Assembly (NCBI GenBank): GCA_016281815.1
Contig: JAEEJK010000095.1
Span: forward strand, 1 to 64,000
Reading direction: 5' to 3'
DNA: 64,000 bases
Source of the DNA: Prevotella sp.
Lineage (GTDB): Bacteria; Bacteroidota; Bacteroidia; Bacteroidales; Bacteroidaceae
Shown: positions 46,094 through 53,559 of the stretch, in pieces
How positions within the stretch are numbered: the stretch's first letter is position 1
Layout of the letters: each line of letters begins with the position of its first letter
Notes under the pieces: generated by a model
What the model was told of the DNA's origin: nothing
Seen by the model: only the letters and a program-made list of their open reading frames with translations
Database searches by the model: none
Made by a program: the position numbers and the translations under genes

Positions 46094-47581
46094 ATGAGAA
46101 CGAGAAAGAGATACAACCGTGTGAGATTGGTCCTCACCTTATGTGTGGCGTCGTGGCTGACCTGGTCGTGCTCCTCGTCTCCAGTTGACCCCACGCTTGT
46201 GAAGCAACTGCCACCCATTTTCCCTGACTATGCCGGCGTCACCATCCCTGCGGAGATTGCCCCGCTCAATTTCAATTGCTATGGTGACTGTGAGGTCATG
46301 GATGTGGTGGTACGAGGAGAAAAAGGAGGAGAACTGCATGCTAATGGGCAATATGCCGATTTCGATGTGGAGGAATGGCATCAACTGACCCAGCAGAACA
46401 AAGGAGCCACCCTTACCTTCACCGTGTGTGTGAGAAAAGACGGAACCTGGACGCAATACAGCGACTTCACCGTCGACGTAAGCGATGATGCCCTCGGGGA
46501 GTGGGGGCTTACCTACCGCCGCATCCCCCCCGGTTATGAGGTGTACGGACGGATGGGACTTTACCAGCGCGACCTGTCGAATTTCAACGAACAGGCCATC
46601 CTTGAGAACACGGCGGTGCCGGGAGCCTGCCTCAACTGCCATGTCTCAGACCGCACCCATCCCAACCGGCTGACCTTTCATGTCCGTGGTGACCATGGGG
46701 CGACGCTCATCCAACGGGATGGTGTGATGGAATTGCTGAAAGCCAAGAACGACAGCCTTGGTGGTTCGATGGTTTATCCGTATTGGCATCCGTCGGGACG
46801 TTTCGTGGCATATTCCACCAACAAGACCAACCAGTCTTTTCATGCAGTGGCGGGAGAGCGGATTGAGGTGTTTGACCACGCTTCCGACGTGCTGGTCTAT
46901 ACTCCCGATACCCATGAGATATTGCTTGATTCCATTGTGGCGACAAAGGACCATTATGAGAATTATCCTGTATTCTCTCCAGATGGCAAGACCTTGTATT
47001 TTTGTTCCGCCGCAGCGAAGGAAATACCTGCAGGATACAAGGAAATACAGTACAATCTGTGCAAAATCGGCTTTGATGCAGAAAAAGGAACATTTGTGGG
47101 TGAGGTTGACACCATTTTCCATGCACGGCAGATGGGTAAAAGCGCCAACCATCCACGGCCCTCCTACGACGGTCGTTTCCTGCTGTTCACCATGTCTGAC
47201 TATGGTTGTTTCCCCATCTGGCACAAGGAAGCCGACCAATGGCTGCTCGACCTGCAGACCGGCGAGGCACGACCTTTGGACGAGGTAAACAGCGATGATA
47301 CCGACAGTTACCACAATTGGAGCGAGAACTCCAGGTGGATCGTGTTCACGTCGAGGCGGGGGAATGGTTATTATACCACGCTTTATTTGTCTCATGTGGA
47401 CAAGAATGGCAAAATGACCAAACCCTTCCTTCTGCCACAGCGCAATCCCTGGAGGTATTACGACGAGACGCTTGATTCATTCAACACCCCTGACTTCACC
47501 AGTGAACCTGTGATTCTCGACGCGAGGGCTGCAGCACGAGGCATCCTCAGCGACCAGCGTGTGGAAACGAAGATAAGATAA
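46094..47581 (+). CDS. Beta-propeller (PD40/TolB-like) lipoprotein with CxNCH motif, module B
   Basis: A 495-residue lipoprotein (lipobox LTWSCS) and paralogue of the protein at 42163. It has the same N-terminal blocks (PPIFPDYAGVTIPAEIAPLN, GLTYRRIPPGYEV), the motif CLNCH at 179-183 and RLTFHVRGDHGATLIQRDG. The PD40 propeller blades follow (YWHPSGRFVAYSTN, PVFSPDGKTLYFCS, PSYDGRFLLFTMSD, NWSENSRWIVFTSRRGNG). The strictly conserved CxNCH argues for cofactor binding on the outer side of the inner membrane or at the outer membrane. The stop codon is only six bases from that of the convergent module C gene, so no separate terminator fits between them. Confidence 0.85.
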   Translation: MRTRKRYNRVRLVLTLCVASWLTWSCSSSPVDPTLVKQLPPIFPDYAGVTIPAEIAPLNFNCYGDCEVMDVVVRGEKGGELHANGQYADFDVEEWHQLTQQNKGATLTFTVCVRKDGTWTQYSDFTVDVSDDALGEWGLTYRRIPPGYEVYGRMGLYQRDLSNFNEQAILENTAVPGACLNCHVSDRTHPNRLTFHVRGDHGATLIQRDGVMELLKAKNDSLGGSMVYPYWHPSGRFVAYSTNKTNQSFHAVAGERIEVFDHASDVLVYTPDTHEILLDSIVATKDHYENYPVFSPDGKTLYFCSAAAKEIPAGYKEIQYNLCKIGFDAEKGTFVGEVDTIFHARQMGKSANHPRPSYDGRFLLFTMSDYGCFPIWHKEADQWLLDLQTGEARPLDEVNSDDTDSYHNWSENSRWIVFTSRRGNGYYTTLYLSHVDKNGKMTKPFLLPQRNPWRYYDETLDSFNTPDFTSEPVILDARAAARGILSDQRVETKIR

Positions 47582-47587
47582 AACAGG

Positions 47588-49054
47588 TTATTGGTGACTG
47601 AAGTCAACAGAAGGGCCTTCTACCGCGCGCTTTACATCCAAGGCGTCGAAGGGTAGGGGGCCTTTCCCCATTTCGGGGGCATTGAATGATTTCAGGTTGT
47701 TGTCGTAGAAACCGGGATTCTTCTGAGGCAGCACAAAGGGTTTGTGAGCCTTGCCCTGGCGGTCGATATAGCAGAAATAAGGTTTGCCATAAAGACCGTC
47801 ATCGCGCTTTGAGGCAAAGACGAGCCACCGGTTGGAAGAAGACCAACTGTGGTAGGTGTCGCTCTTGTCGCTGTTGACTGCTTCCATCTTGTCTACGGTC
47901 CCCGTCTCAAGGTTCATCAGTTGGAGGTCGGTCTCCTGATGCCAAATGGGGAAGGTGCCGTAGTTGGCCACCGTATAGATGATAAAACGTCCGTCCGGAC
48001 TCACGCGGGGGTGGCAGACGGAAGCCAGTTGCTGCTGACCCGAGAACAGGGTGTCGACCTCGGTGCCGAGGGAGCCCGTCGCCTCATCGAAAGCAATGCG
48101 GCAAAGGCTGTAGCGCATATCGGTCAGTTCCATCGGCAGTTTCACCTTTGGTGAGGCGCAGTAGTAGATGTATTTGCCGTCGGGTGAGAAGGTGGGGAAG
48201 GTCTCAAATACGGTGCTGTCGCAGAGAAGTCCGCTGCTCAGAATGGTATGTTTCTCCAAATCAGCCACATATACATCCGAGGCACTGTCGAACACCTCCA
48301 GACGCTTGCTGGGCCTGGCATGGAAGGCAGGGATAATCTTGTTGGTCGAAAATACGATATAGCGGCCATTGGGACTGAAGCAGAAATACACACTTCCCGA
48401 CACCATGTCGGGAGTCTTGATATTGAATTTCGACAGTTTCCCGTCGCGGTTGAGGATGGCCCCGCCACCCTCGCCCCGCACATAAAGCATGGAGAGGCTG
48501 GGGCTCTGACTGCCGTAGGTGTGGCAGTTCATACAACGGTTGCCCACCAGTCCATAGTCGGAGATGGCCCGCTCGTCGAAGTTCTCCACGCAGCGTTCCC
48601 GCAACGAGAGGTTTTGGAAAATCTCGTAGTCAGGTTCTATCAGTCGGTAGGTGAGATAGGCATCGACGGAGTCTTTGGCGACATGCCAGGAGAAGGAACG
48701 ATATTCGGTCCATTGTCCGTCTTTCAGTGAGGAGACCGTCACCTGCACACTCCGTCCCGCCACCTTCGCCATGAATTTTTTCCATTCTTTCATTCCGAAG
48801 CACACCTCATGACTTTTGGCGTTCACGACGAGTGTCTCGCCATCGCATACGGCTTTGGCCTCCACCGCCTCCGCCCCGTCGCGTAGCAGGAAATTGAGCG
48901 GCGCGATATTGCATGGGATGGTGATGTCGGTATAGTCGGGATAGATGGGAGGCAGCATGTCTCGTTTCGTGGCGTTCTCAGGTGTCGGGGTGCAAGCCGT
49001 GAGCGCCACGATCATAAGGGCGAAGACAGTCAGGAGTGTTTGCAGGTGCTTCAT
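47588..49054 (-). CDS. Beta-propeller (PD40/TolB-like) lipoprotein with CxNCH motif, module C
   Basis: A 488-residue lipoprotein (lipobox VALTAC, Cys21), the third paralogue and more divergent. Shared blocks are PPIYPDYTDITIPCNIAPLN, LTYRLIEPDYEI, CMNCH at 174-178 and LYVRGEGGGAILNRDGKLSK, with propeller blades such as CFSPNGRYIVFSTN, PTFSPDGKYIYYCA, PRVSPDGRFIIYTV and SWSSSNRWLVFASKRDDG. The motif position and its second-half surroundings are kept while the N-terminal domain has drifted (two extra cysteines, 70 and 85). Its start codon overlaps the upstream DUF6057 stop by four bases. Confidence 0.85.
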   Translation of the reverse strand: MKHLQTLLTVFALMIVALTACTPTPENATKRDMLPPIYPDYTDITIPCNIAPLNFLLRDGAEAVEAKAVCDGETLVVNAKSHEVCFGMKEWKKFMAKVAGRSVQVTVSSLKDGQWTEYRSFSWHVAKDSVDAYLTYRLIEPDYEIFQNLSLRERCVENFDERAISDYGLVGNRCMNCHTYGSQSPSLSMLYVRGEGGGAILNRDGKLSKFNIKTPDMVSGSVYFCFSPNGRYIVFSTNKIIPAFHARPSKRLEVFDSASDVYVADLEKHTILSSGLLCDSTVFETFPTFSPDGKYIYYCASPKVKLPMELTDMRYSLCRIAFDEATGSLGTEVDTLFSGQQQLASVCHPRVSPDGRFIIYTVANYGTFPIWHQETDLQLMNLETGTVDKMEAVNSDKSDTYHSWSSSNRWLVFASKRDDGLYGKPYFCYIDRQGKAHKPFVLPQKNPGFYDNNLKSFNAPEMGKGPLPFDALDVKRAVEGPSVDFSHQ

Positions 49055-50628
49055 ATCTTCGGGGTTTTTGCGGTGTCGAAATAATACCAGTATGTGTCGC
49101 TGAAGCGTTTGTCACCACGGTGCTGGTTGTAGTCCTGGAAACGCTGCAACTGTTCTTGGTCATGGATGTATTTCTTCCATTCTTCTTCGGCAGCGTTGGT
49201 TCCGGCGAGCCATATCATCAGGGCTTGTTGGTAGAGAGGTTTTATGCGAGGCTTGTCGGTAGCCATACAGTAGCGGTCGTAGTCGCGCTTGAAATTATTG
49301 ATGTCTTTCAGCAGCAGGGTGCTGCAGAGGATATAGTCAAGGGCCACGATATTGTCGGGATTGCTGTCAAGAAGTTCCATCATCACCATGTGCAGATTGT
49401 CGCTGAGGCGTATGGTGTCGGCATTGTTCACGAATTGTTTCTTTTCTATGAAATAGCGCCATGCCTTGGGTTCGTGGGCTTTGATGAGGTCGGCCCACTT
49501 CTGGTATATCCATGTCTGCTGCAGGATACCCAGGTATTTGTTGGAAGCGAGTGAGTCGCCACTCACCATGTTGCATTCGGCCAGACGGCGTATCATGCGC
49601 ACGTTGCGGTTGTCGGGAGCGAACACGTTGGTCATCATGGCGGCACGCTCAGTGAGGGTCATGTCGCCAAGTGCCCAGTAGAGTTCGTTCATGTTGTTGA
49701 TGATGAGTTTCGGTGTGTTGGGTCCGATGGTATAGAACGTGCCGAGTTGGTTGGGGTGGAATTGCAACAGATGGTCGGGCAGTTCCCCTTTCTGGGCTTT
49801 TACGAGGTTGTAGAAGAACAGTTGCACCTCGTTGGGGTGCTCCTCAGTCTCCACCAATTGCTCCACCTTTGGCCAGTTGCCAAAATAGTATTCGTTGTCG
49901 ATGGCCAAGGTCTTTTCCAGTTCAAAGTCGGGCATGGTCAGCCGTCCTATGCCCGGGTATGTAAGGTTGTCGGTGGTGGTGAGCAGGTAGGTGCGGTTGG
50001 TGACGGTGATGGCGAGAACGATCATGCCGAATGCGAAAAGGCCTCCCCACCAGTTCGCCTTGACTTTCTTCACCCCATCGTGGATGATGACGAGCAAGGT
50101 GTAGATGATCCAGCCATAGCCCGCAGCGGTGTAAGCCACCAGTCCCAGACAGATGCCGAAGGCCACTCTGATGATGGGAGGCATACGCTTGGAAGTGAGG
50201 GCATAGGCAAGGAAGAGAATGGTTCCGCCAATGATGGCCATGGCCGATGACAGTCTGTGGTCGTGATGGAAAAAGAGGCATGCCTCGACGGTCATCAAGA
50301 TCATGGCTGTCCAAAATCCCCAAGTCCCTTTGCGTATCAGACCGAATGCCCTGCACAGCAGGTCGCCCATCACGAGCAGAGTGACAGTAAGGATTGCGGC
50401 ACCAACGTAACGGTAATAAAAAAATTGTGTGAGGAAGTCTCCCGCCAAGCAGGCAGCCCAGCCTGGTTTCCTGAAATAGGTGGCGACGTAGTCATGTGAG
50501 ATCAGGAACAGTTGGTTTTGTTCCTGATAGAAGAAATGGTAGGAGTAGAGCATCTGGAAAAAAGCCCAGCATGCCATGCCCCACAGCATGATGCCAGCCA
50601 TCTCTCTTGTTCTCTGTTTGACTCTCAT
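49051..50628 (-). CDS. DUF6057-like polytopic membrane protein, module C
   Basis: A 525-residue paralogue of the module A and B membrane proteins. Matched features are FYQEQNQLFLISHDYV, GDFLTQFFYYRYVGAAILTV, the helix block to about residue 220 (shorter than in A and B), IIRVAFGICLGLVAYTAAGY, and the soluble half with VRMIRRLAECNMVSGDSLAS, NIVALDYILCSTLLLKDINN and SDTYWYYFDTAKTPKI at the end. It lies on the minus strand and is coupled by a four-base overlap to its lipoprotein partner. No clear promoter is seen between it and rpmA; it may be transcribed through from the ribosomal protein genes past the hairpin at 50649-50687. Confidence 0.8.
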   Translation of the reverse strand: MRVKQRTREMAGIMLWGMACWAFFQMLYSYHFFYQEQNQLFLISHDYVATYFRKPGWAACLAGDFLTQFFYYRYVGAAILTVTLLVMGDLLCRAFGLIRKGTWGFWTAMILMTVEACLFFHHDHRLSSAMAIIGGTILFLAYALTSKRMPPIIRVAFGICLGLVAYTAAGYGWIIYTLLVIIHDGVKKVKANWWGGLFAFGMIVLAITVTNRTYLLTTTDNLTYPGIGRLTMPDFELEKTLAIDNEYYFGNWPKVEQLVETEEHPNEVQLFFYNLVKAQKGELPDHLLQFHPNQLGTFYTIGPNTPKLIINNMNELYWALGDMTLTERAAMMTNVFAPDNRNVRMIRRLAECNMVSGDSLASNKYLGILQQTWIYQKWADLIKAHEPKAWRYFIEKKQFVNNADTIRLSDNLHMVMMELLDSNPDNIVALDYILCSTLLLKDINNFKRDYDRYCMATDKPRIKPLYQQALMIWLAGTNAAEEEWKKYIHDQEQLQRFQDYNQHRGDKRFSDTYWYYFDTAKTPKI

Positions 50629-50648
50629 GTCCGCTCAATAAAATGAAA

Positions 50649-50687
50649 GTAGGAGGCAAACACAATTGTCAGTGTTGGCCTCCTACT
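50649..50687 (-). terminator. Hairpin after rpmA (possible terminator or attenuator)
   Basis: Arms agtaggaggc (50649-50658) and gcctcctact (50678-50687) pair perfectly, with an inner stem aacac/gtgtt. On the minus strand it follows rpmA and precedes the module C DUF6057 gene. Confidence 0.65.
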
Positions 50688-50714
50688 TAGTTTGGAATAA
50701 GTTTGCAAATTAAT

Positions 50715-50978
50715 TTATGCCTGTGCGTCGGGTATCACGGAAACCACACTCTTGTTGCGGGCACCTTTGTGGAAATTCACGATGCCGTCAACTAAGGCAA
50801 ACAATGTGTCGTCTTTACCAATACCTACGTTCTGGCCGGGGTTGTGCTTTGTACCGCGCTGACGGACGATGATATTGCCAGCCACTACGCGCTGTCCACC
50901 CCAAATCTTAACGCCGAGTCTTTGTGCTGCAGACTCGCGGCCGTTCTTTGAACTACCTACACCTTTTTTATGTGCCAT
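50715..50978 (-). CDS. rpmA: 50S ribosomal protein L27
   Basis: An 87-residue L27. It starts [20 protein letters not shown] and has [20 protein letters not shown] and [20 protein letters not shown], all signature segments. L27 sits near the peptidyl-transferase centre. The N-terminus has no cleavable Firmicutes-type extension. It follows rplU by 18 bases, the standard pair. Confidence 0.98.
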   Translation of the reverse strand: MAHKKGVGSSKNGRESAAQRLGVKIWGGQRVVAGNIIVRQRGTKHNPGQNVGIGKDDTLFALVDGIVNFHKGARNKSVVSVIPDAQA

Positions 50979-50996
50979 TTCTTAGTCCTCCCTGTT

Positions 50997-51314
50997 TTAG
51001 CCGATAATTGATTTGATTTCTACCTGGGTGAACTGGGCACGATGACCGTTCTTCTTTCTGGAGTCCTTGCGGCGCTTCATTTTGAAGACAATTACTTTGT
51101 CACCCTTAACAAGTGGTTTTACCACTTCACATACAACTTTCGCTCCTTTTACTGTGGGAGCGCCAATGGTCACGGCTCCTTCATTGTCTACGAGGAGCAC
51201 TTTCTCAAACTCAACAGACTGGCCCTCTTCCACATCTTTGATGTGGTGTACGAACAGTTTTTTACCCTGTTCTGCCTTGAACTGTTGGCCCTGGATTTCT
51301 ACAATTGCGTACAT
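50997..51314 (-). CDS. rplU: 50S ribosomal protein L21
   Basis: A 105-residue L21 that binds 23S rRNA. It starts [20 protein letters not shown], with [32 protein letters not shown], and the basic end [20 protein letters not shown]. It is first in the rplU-rpmA operon. A -7 element TAATTTTG lies at 51399-51406 on the minus strand, followed by a leader of about 80 bases that can form a GC-rich hairpin. Confidence 0.98.
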   Translation of the reverse strand: MYAIVEIQGQQFKAEQGKKLFVHHIKDVEEGQSVEFEKVLLVDNEGAVTIGAPTVKGAKVVCEVVKPLVKGDKVIVFKMKRRKDSRKKNGHRAQFTQVEIKSIIG

Positions 51315-51406
51315 TTAATAATGAAATAACAGGTTTTTCCGCAAGGCGGGCGACCTCGTGCCGCCGCTTGTTGGAGCCTCCACGGACTAAATCGGCTGCA
51401 AAATTA
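51315..51406 (-). promoter_or_regulatory. rplU leader with -7 element and GC-rich hairpin
   Basis: On the minus strand, TAATTTTG (51399-51406) is followed by tggaggctcca and by a GC-rich imperfect stem (caagcggcgg with cccgccttg) before the rplU ATG. Ribosomal protein operons are often controlled through such leaders, but no known motif is claimed here. Confidence 0.4.
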
Positions 51407-51484
51407 CTACTTTTTTCCCAATGTCTGATGGCAGCATCCCAAATTATAGAGATATTTAACAGATTTTAAGCAATGAGGGAGCAC

Positions 51485-53104
51485 TTATTTGTATAAGAAG
51501 CGTTTGATGCTCATTTTGGGCGTTTTTTCAAAGGGAGTGTCCCTCAGTTCCACCTTGTGAATCTTGCTGTAGGAGGGCAGTGATTTATTGGCGGTATTGC
51601 GGATCAGTTCAGGTATGCTTTCCTTTGTTTTGGTGTCCAAATCTTCGGGAATATCGGGATAGATGAGGGCGACCAATTTCCCGTTTCGCTCCACGACAAG
51701 CGGTTCCACCACATAGGGGCAGCCCGACAAAACGGCTTCCAGTTCTTCTGGGTAAATATTCTGGCCCGAAGAGTTCAGTATCATCGATTTGATTCGTCCC
51801 CGTATGAAGATGTTGCCATTTTCGTCCATAGTGCCCAGGTCGCCAGTACGGAACCAGCCATCGTCAGTGAACGACACCGCATTGGCTTCGGGATTTTTAT
51901 AATAACCCACCGTGATATTTTGTCCCCGAGCCTGGATTTCTCCTGCTACATTTTTCGGGTCCGTGGAATCTATCCTGATCTCGTGAACAGGTTTTCCGCA
52001 CGATCCAGGCACGAAATCGGTCCACCACTCCCAGCCGAGCAGGGGACATGCTTCCGTCATTCCATAACCCACGGTGAAAGGCAGTCGGATATCGCAGAAA
52101 CATTGCTCCACATCAGGCTTCAGTGGTGCTCCTCCCATGATGAAACAGCGCACGCGCCCACCGAAAGCCGAAATGATTTTTTTGCGTATAATCTTGTAAA
52201 TCAGTTTTTTCGCATAAGGTATGGAGAAGAATCGCCGCATTTTCTCCAGAGAGGGTTGGATGGATTTTGCATAGATTTTCTCCATCACGAGCGGTACAGT
52301 GACCACCATGTAAGGTTTTACGTCCTGCATGGCTTTGAGCAGTGTGGTAGGAGAGGGAACCTTACCGAGGAAATACACTGTCACGCCATCGACATTGGGA
52401 TGGATGAACTCGATGGCCAGTCCGTACATATGAGCCATGGGCAGCATGGAGACGATGGTCTCTCCCGGATGGTTGGGGAAATGGCTGTTGCTGAATTCGT
52501 CGGTATCAGAGATTGCTCCATAGGTGAGCATGACGCCTTTGGGGTTGCCTGTAGTTCCCGATGTATAGTTGATGATAGCCAGTTTGTCCATATTGTCAGT
52601 GGGATAGGACACATGTTCTGGCAGCATCCCGTAGGGATAGCGCAGTGTGAATGCTTTCTCGCGGTTTTTCCACGCCTTTTCCACCTTCTTGTCGTTATTC
52701 CACAGCATGATTCCGTCCTTCACATTGATGGCTGCTTTCAAGGCCGGCATTCGTTCTGGATTCAATTGTTTCCAGATGCTCTCCTCCGTAAAAAGGATTA
52801 CGCTGTCGGAATGTTGTGTGAGTGCAGAAATGCTGTTGGGATGGAAATCAGCGAGAAGAGGCACCGCCACGCAGCCGTTCACATTGATGCTCCAGAAAGT
52901 CATCGCCCATCGTGCTGAATTGCGTGCGCAGATGGCAATTTTGTTGCGCTTTGTTATGCCGGCTTCATTGAGAAAAATACGGAATTGTTCAATGGCCGTA
53001 GCCAAATCCGAATATGTGAAGGAGTCGCTTCCGTAGTCACAAAGTGCCTTCTGGTTCCATCTCTCGTGGATGGTTTCTTCCAGTTTCTTCAGATAGTGTT
53101 TCAT
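51485..53104 (-). CDS. AMP-binding acyl-CoA ligase (long-chain fatty acid-CoA ligase-like)
   Basis: A 539-residue adenylate-forming enzyme that activates a carboxylic acid with ATP and joins it to CoA. The AMP-binding loop is NYTSGTTGNPKGVMLTYG; the core motifs VGYGMTEACPLL and GWFRTGDLGTMDENGNIFI are present, as is the hinge/lysine region RIKSMILNSSGQNIYPEELE, and the C-terminal lysine segment is SKIHKVELRDTPFEKTPKMS. These are typical of long-chain acyl-CoA synthetases; the exact chain length is not visible. The gene is alone on its strand, with a weak -7 element (TATTTTCG) about 30 bases upstream. Confidence 0.9.
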   Translation of the reverse strand: MKHYLKKLEETIHERWNQKALCDYGSDSFTYSDLATAIEQFRIFLNEAGITKRNKIAICARNSARWAMTFWSINVNGCVAVPLLADFHPNSISALTQHSDSVILFTEESIWKQLNPERMPALKAAINVKDGIMLWNNDKKVEKAWKNREKAFTLRYPYGMLPEHVSYPTDNMDKLAIINYTSGTTGNPKGVMLTYGAISDTDEFSNSHFPNHPGETIVSMLPMAHMYGLAIEFIHPNVDGVTVYFLGKVPSPTTLLKAMQDVKPYMVVTVPLVMEKIYAKSIQPSLEKMRRFFSIPYAKKLIYKIIRKKIISAFGGRVRCFIMGGAPLKPDVEQCFCDIRLPFTVGYGMTEACPLLGWEWWTDFVPGSCGKPVHEIRIDSTDPKNVAGEIQARGQNITVGYYKNPEANAVSFTDDGWFRTGDLGTMDENGNIFIRGRIKSMILNSSGQNIYPEELEAVLSGCPYVVEPLVVERNGKLVALIYPDIPEDLDTKTKESIPELIRNTANKSLPSYSKIHKVELRDTPFEKTPKMSIKRFLYK

Positions 53105-53247
53105 ATTCTCCTCGATTTTTATATTTCTGCTGCGAAAATAATCATTTTATTTGATTTTACCGCATCGTTGCCCGTGTAAAATGAAAAAAAAGAGGTGAAA
53201 AATTGTGAACAATGTAATGGCATTTCATGGTTACAGGCATATAAAAA

Positions 53248-53336
53248 CAAAAAAGCGATGACCTTCTCAGGCGACCGCTTCGAATCTTCAATAGGTATTA
53301 GTTTTTTTTAAGGTAAAAAGATTGTTTTCAGGATAA
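53248..53336 (-). ncRNA. Candidate small RNA, minus strand
   Basis: A predicted transcript of about 88 bases. The promoter is TTTG (53369-53372) and TACCTTTG (53342-53349) with a 19-base spacer. The end is an intrinsic terminator with an AAGCG/CGCTT outer stem, an inner GCC/GGT pairing, loop TGAGAA and a T-run (53249-53280). No open reading frame is present. It reads towards the acyl-CoA ligase gene, whose start is about 145 bases further on. The RNA family is unknown. Confidence 0.5.
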
Positions 53337-53341
53337 CGATG

Positions 53342-53372
53342 CAAAGGTAAGTCATTTTTATCAATGACCAAA
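53342..53372 (-). promoter_or_regulatory. Promoter of the minus-strand candidate small RNA
   Basis: On the minus strand, TTTG (53369-53372), 19 bases, TACCTTTG (53342-53349), matching consensus. No gene follows before the terminator at 53249-53280. Confidence 0.62.
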
Positions 53373-53543
53373 GTTTTTTAATTATATTTTTTTAATCGTG
53401 CTTGGCTGTGTGCCCACACAATTTTTTATTTAACAAATTTTATAAATTTTAACTGTGTAATCGATTGAACTCGCTGTTTTTTTTCCTCATTTTCAAGTTT
53501 AATTTTTTTCATAATGATTGATGGTTGGCTGAAAAAAAATGCT

Positions 53544-53551
53544 TAATTTTG
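53544..53551 (+). promoter_or_regulatory. Likely -7 element of the GH2 gene
   Basis: TAATTTTG overlaps the most upstream in-frame ATG (53539), so that ATG is unlikely to be the start. A TTGG at 53525-53528 gives a 15-base spacer, and a TTG at 53518 one of 23; neither is ideal. Confidence 0.42.
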
Positions 53552-53559
53552 CAAAAACA

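Larger units (their letters stand above)
53105..53538. other. Intergenic region holding a minus-strand candidate small RNA
   Basis: There is no gene in these 434 AT-rich bases. Inside it are a consensus promoter and terminator on the minus strand (53248-53372) and, at the right end, the start of the GH2 promoter. The stretch 53380-53520 is A/T-rich with no recognisable feature. Confidence 0.7.

Noticed and set aside
53539..53559. Upstream ATG as start of the GH2 gene
   Set aside because: The TAATTTTG element at 53544-53551 lies within this extension, so it is probably not transcribed.
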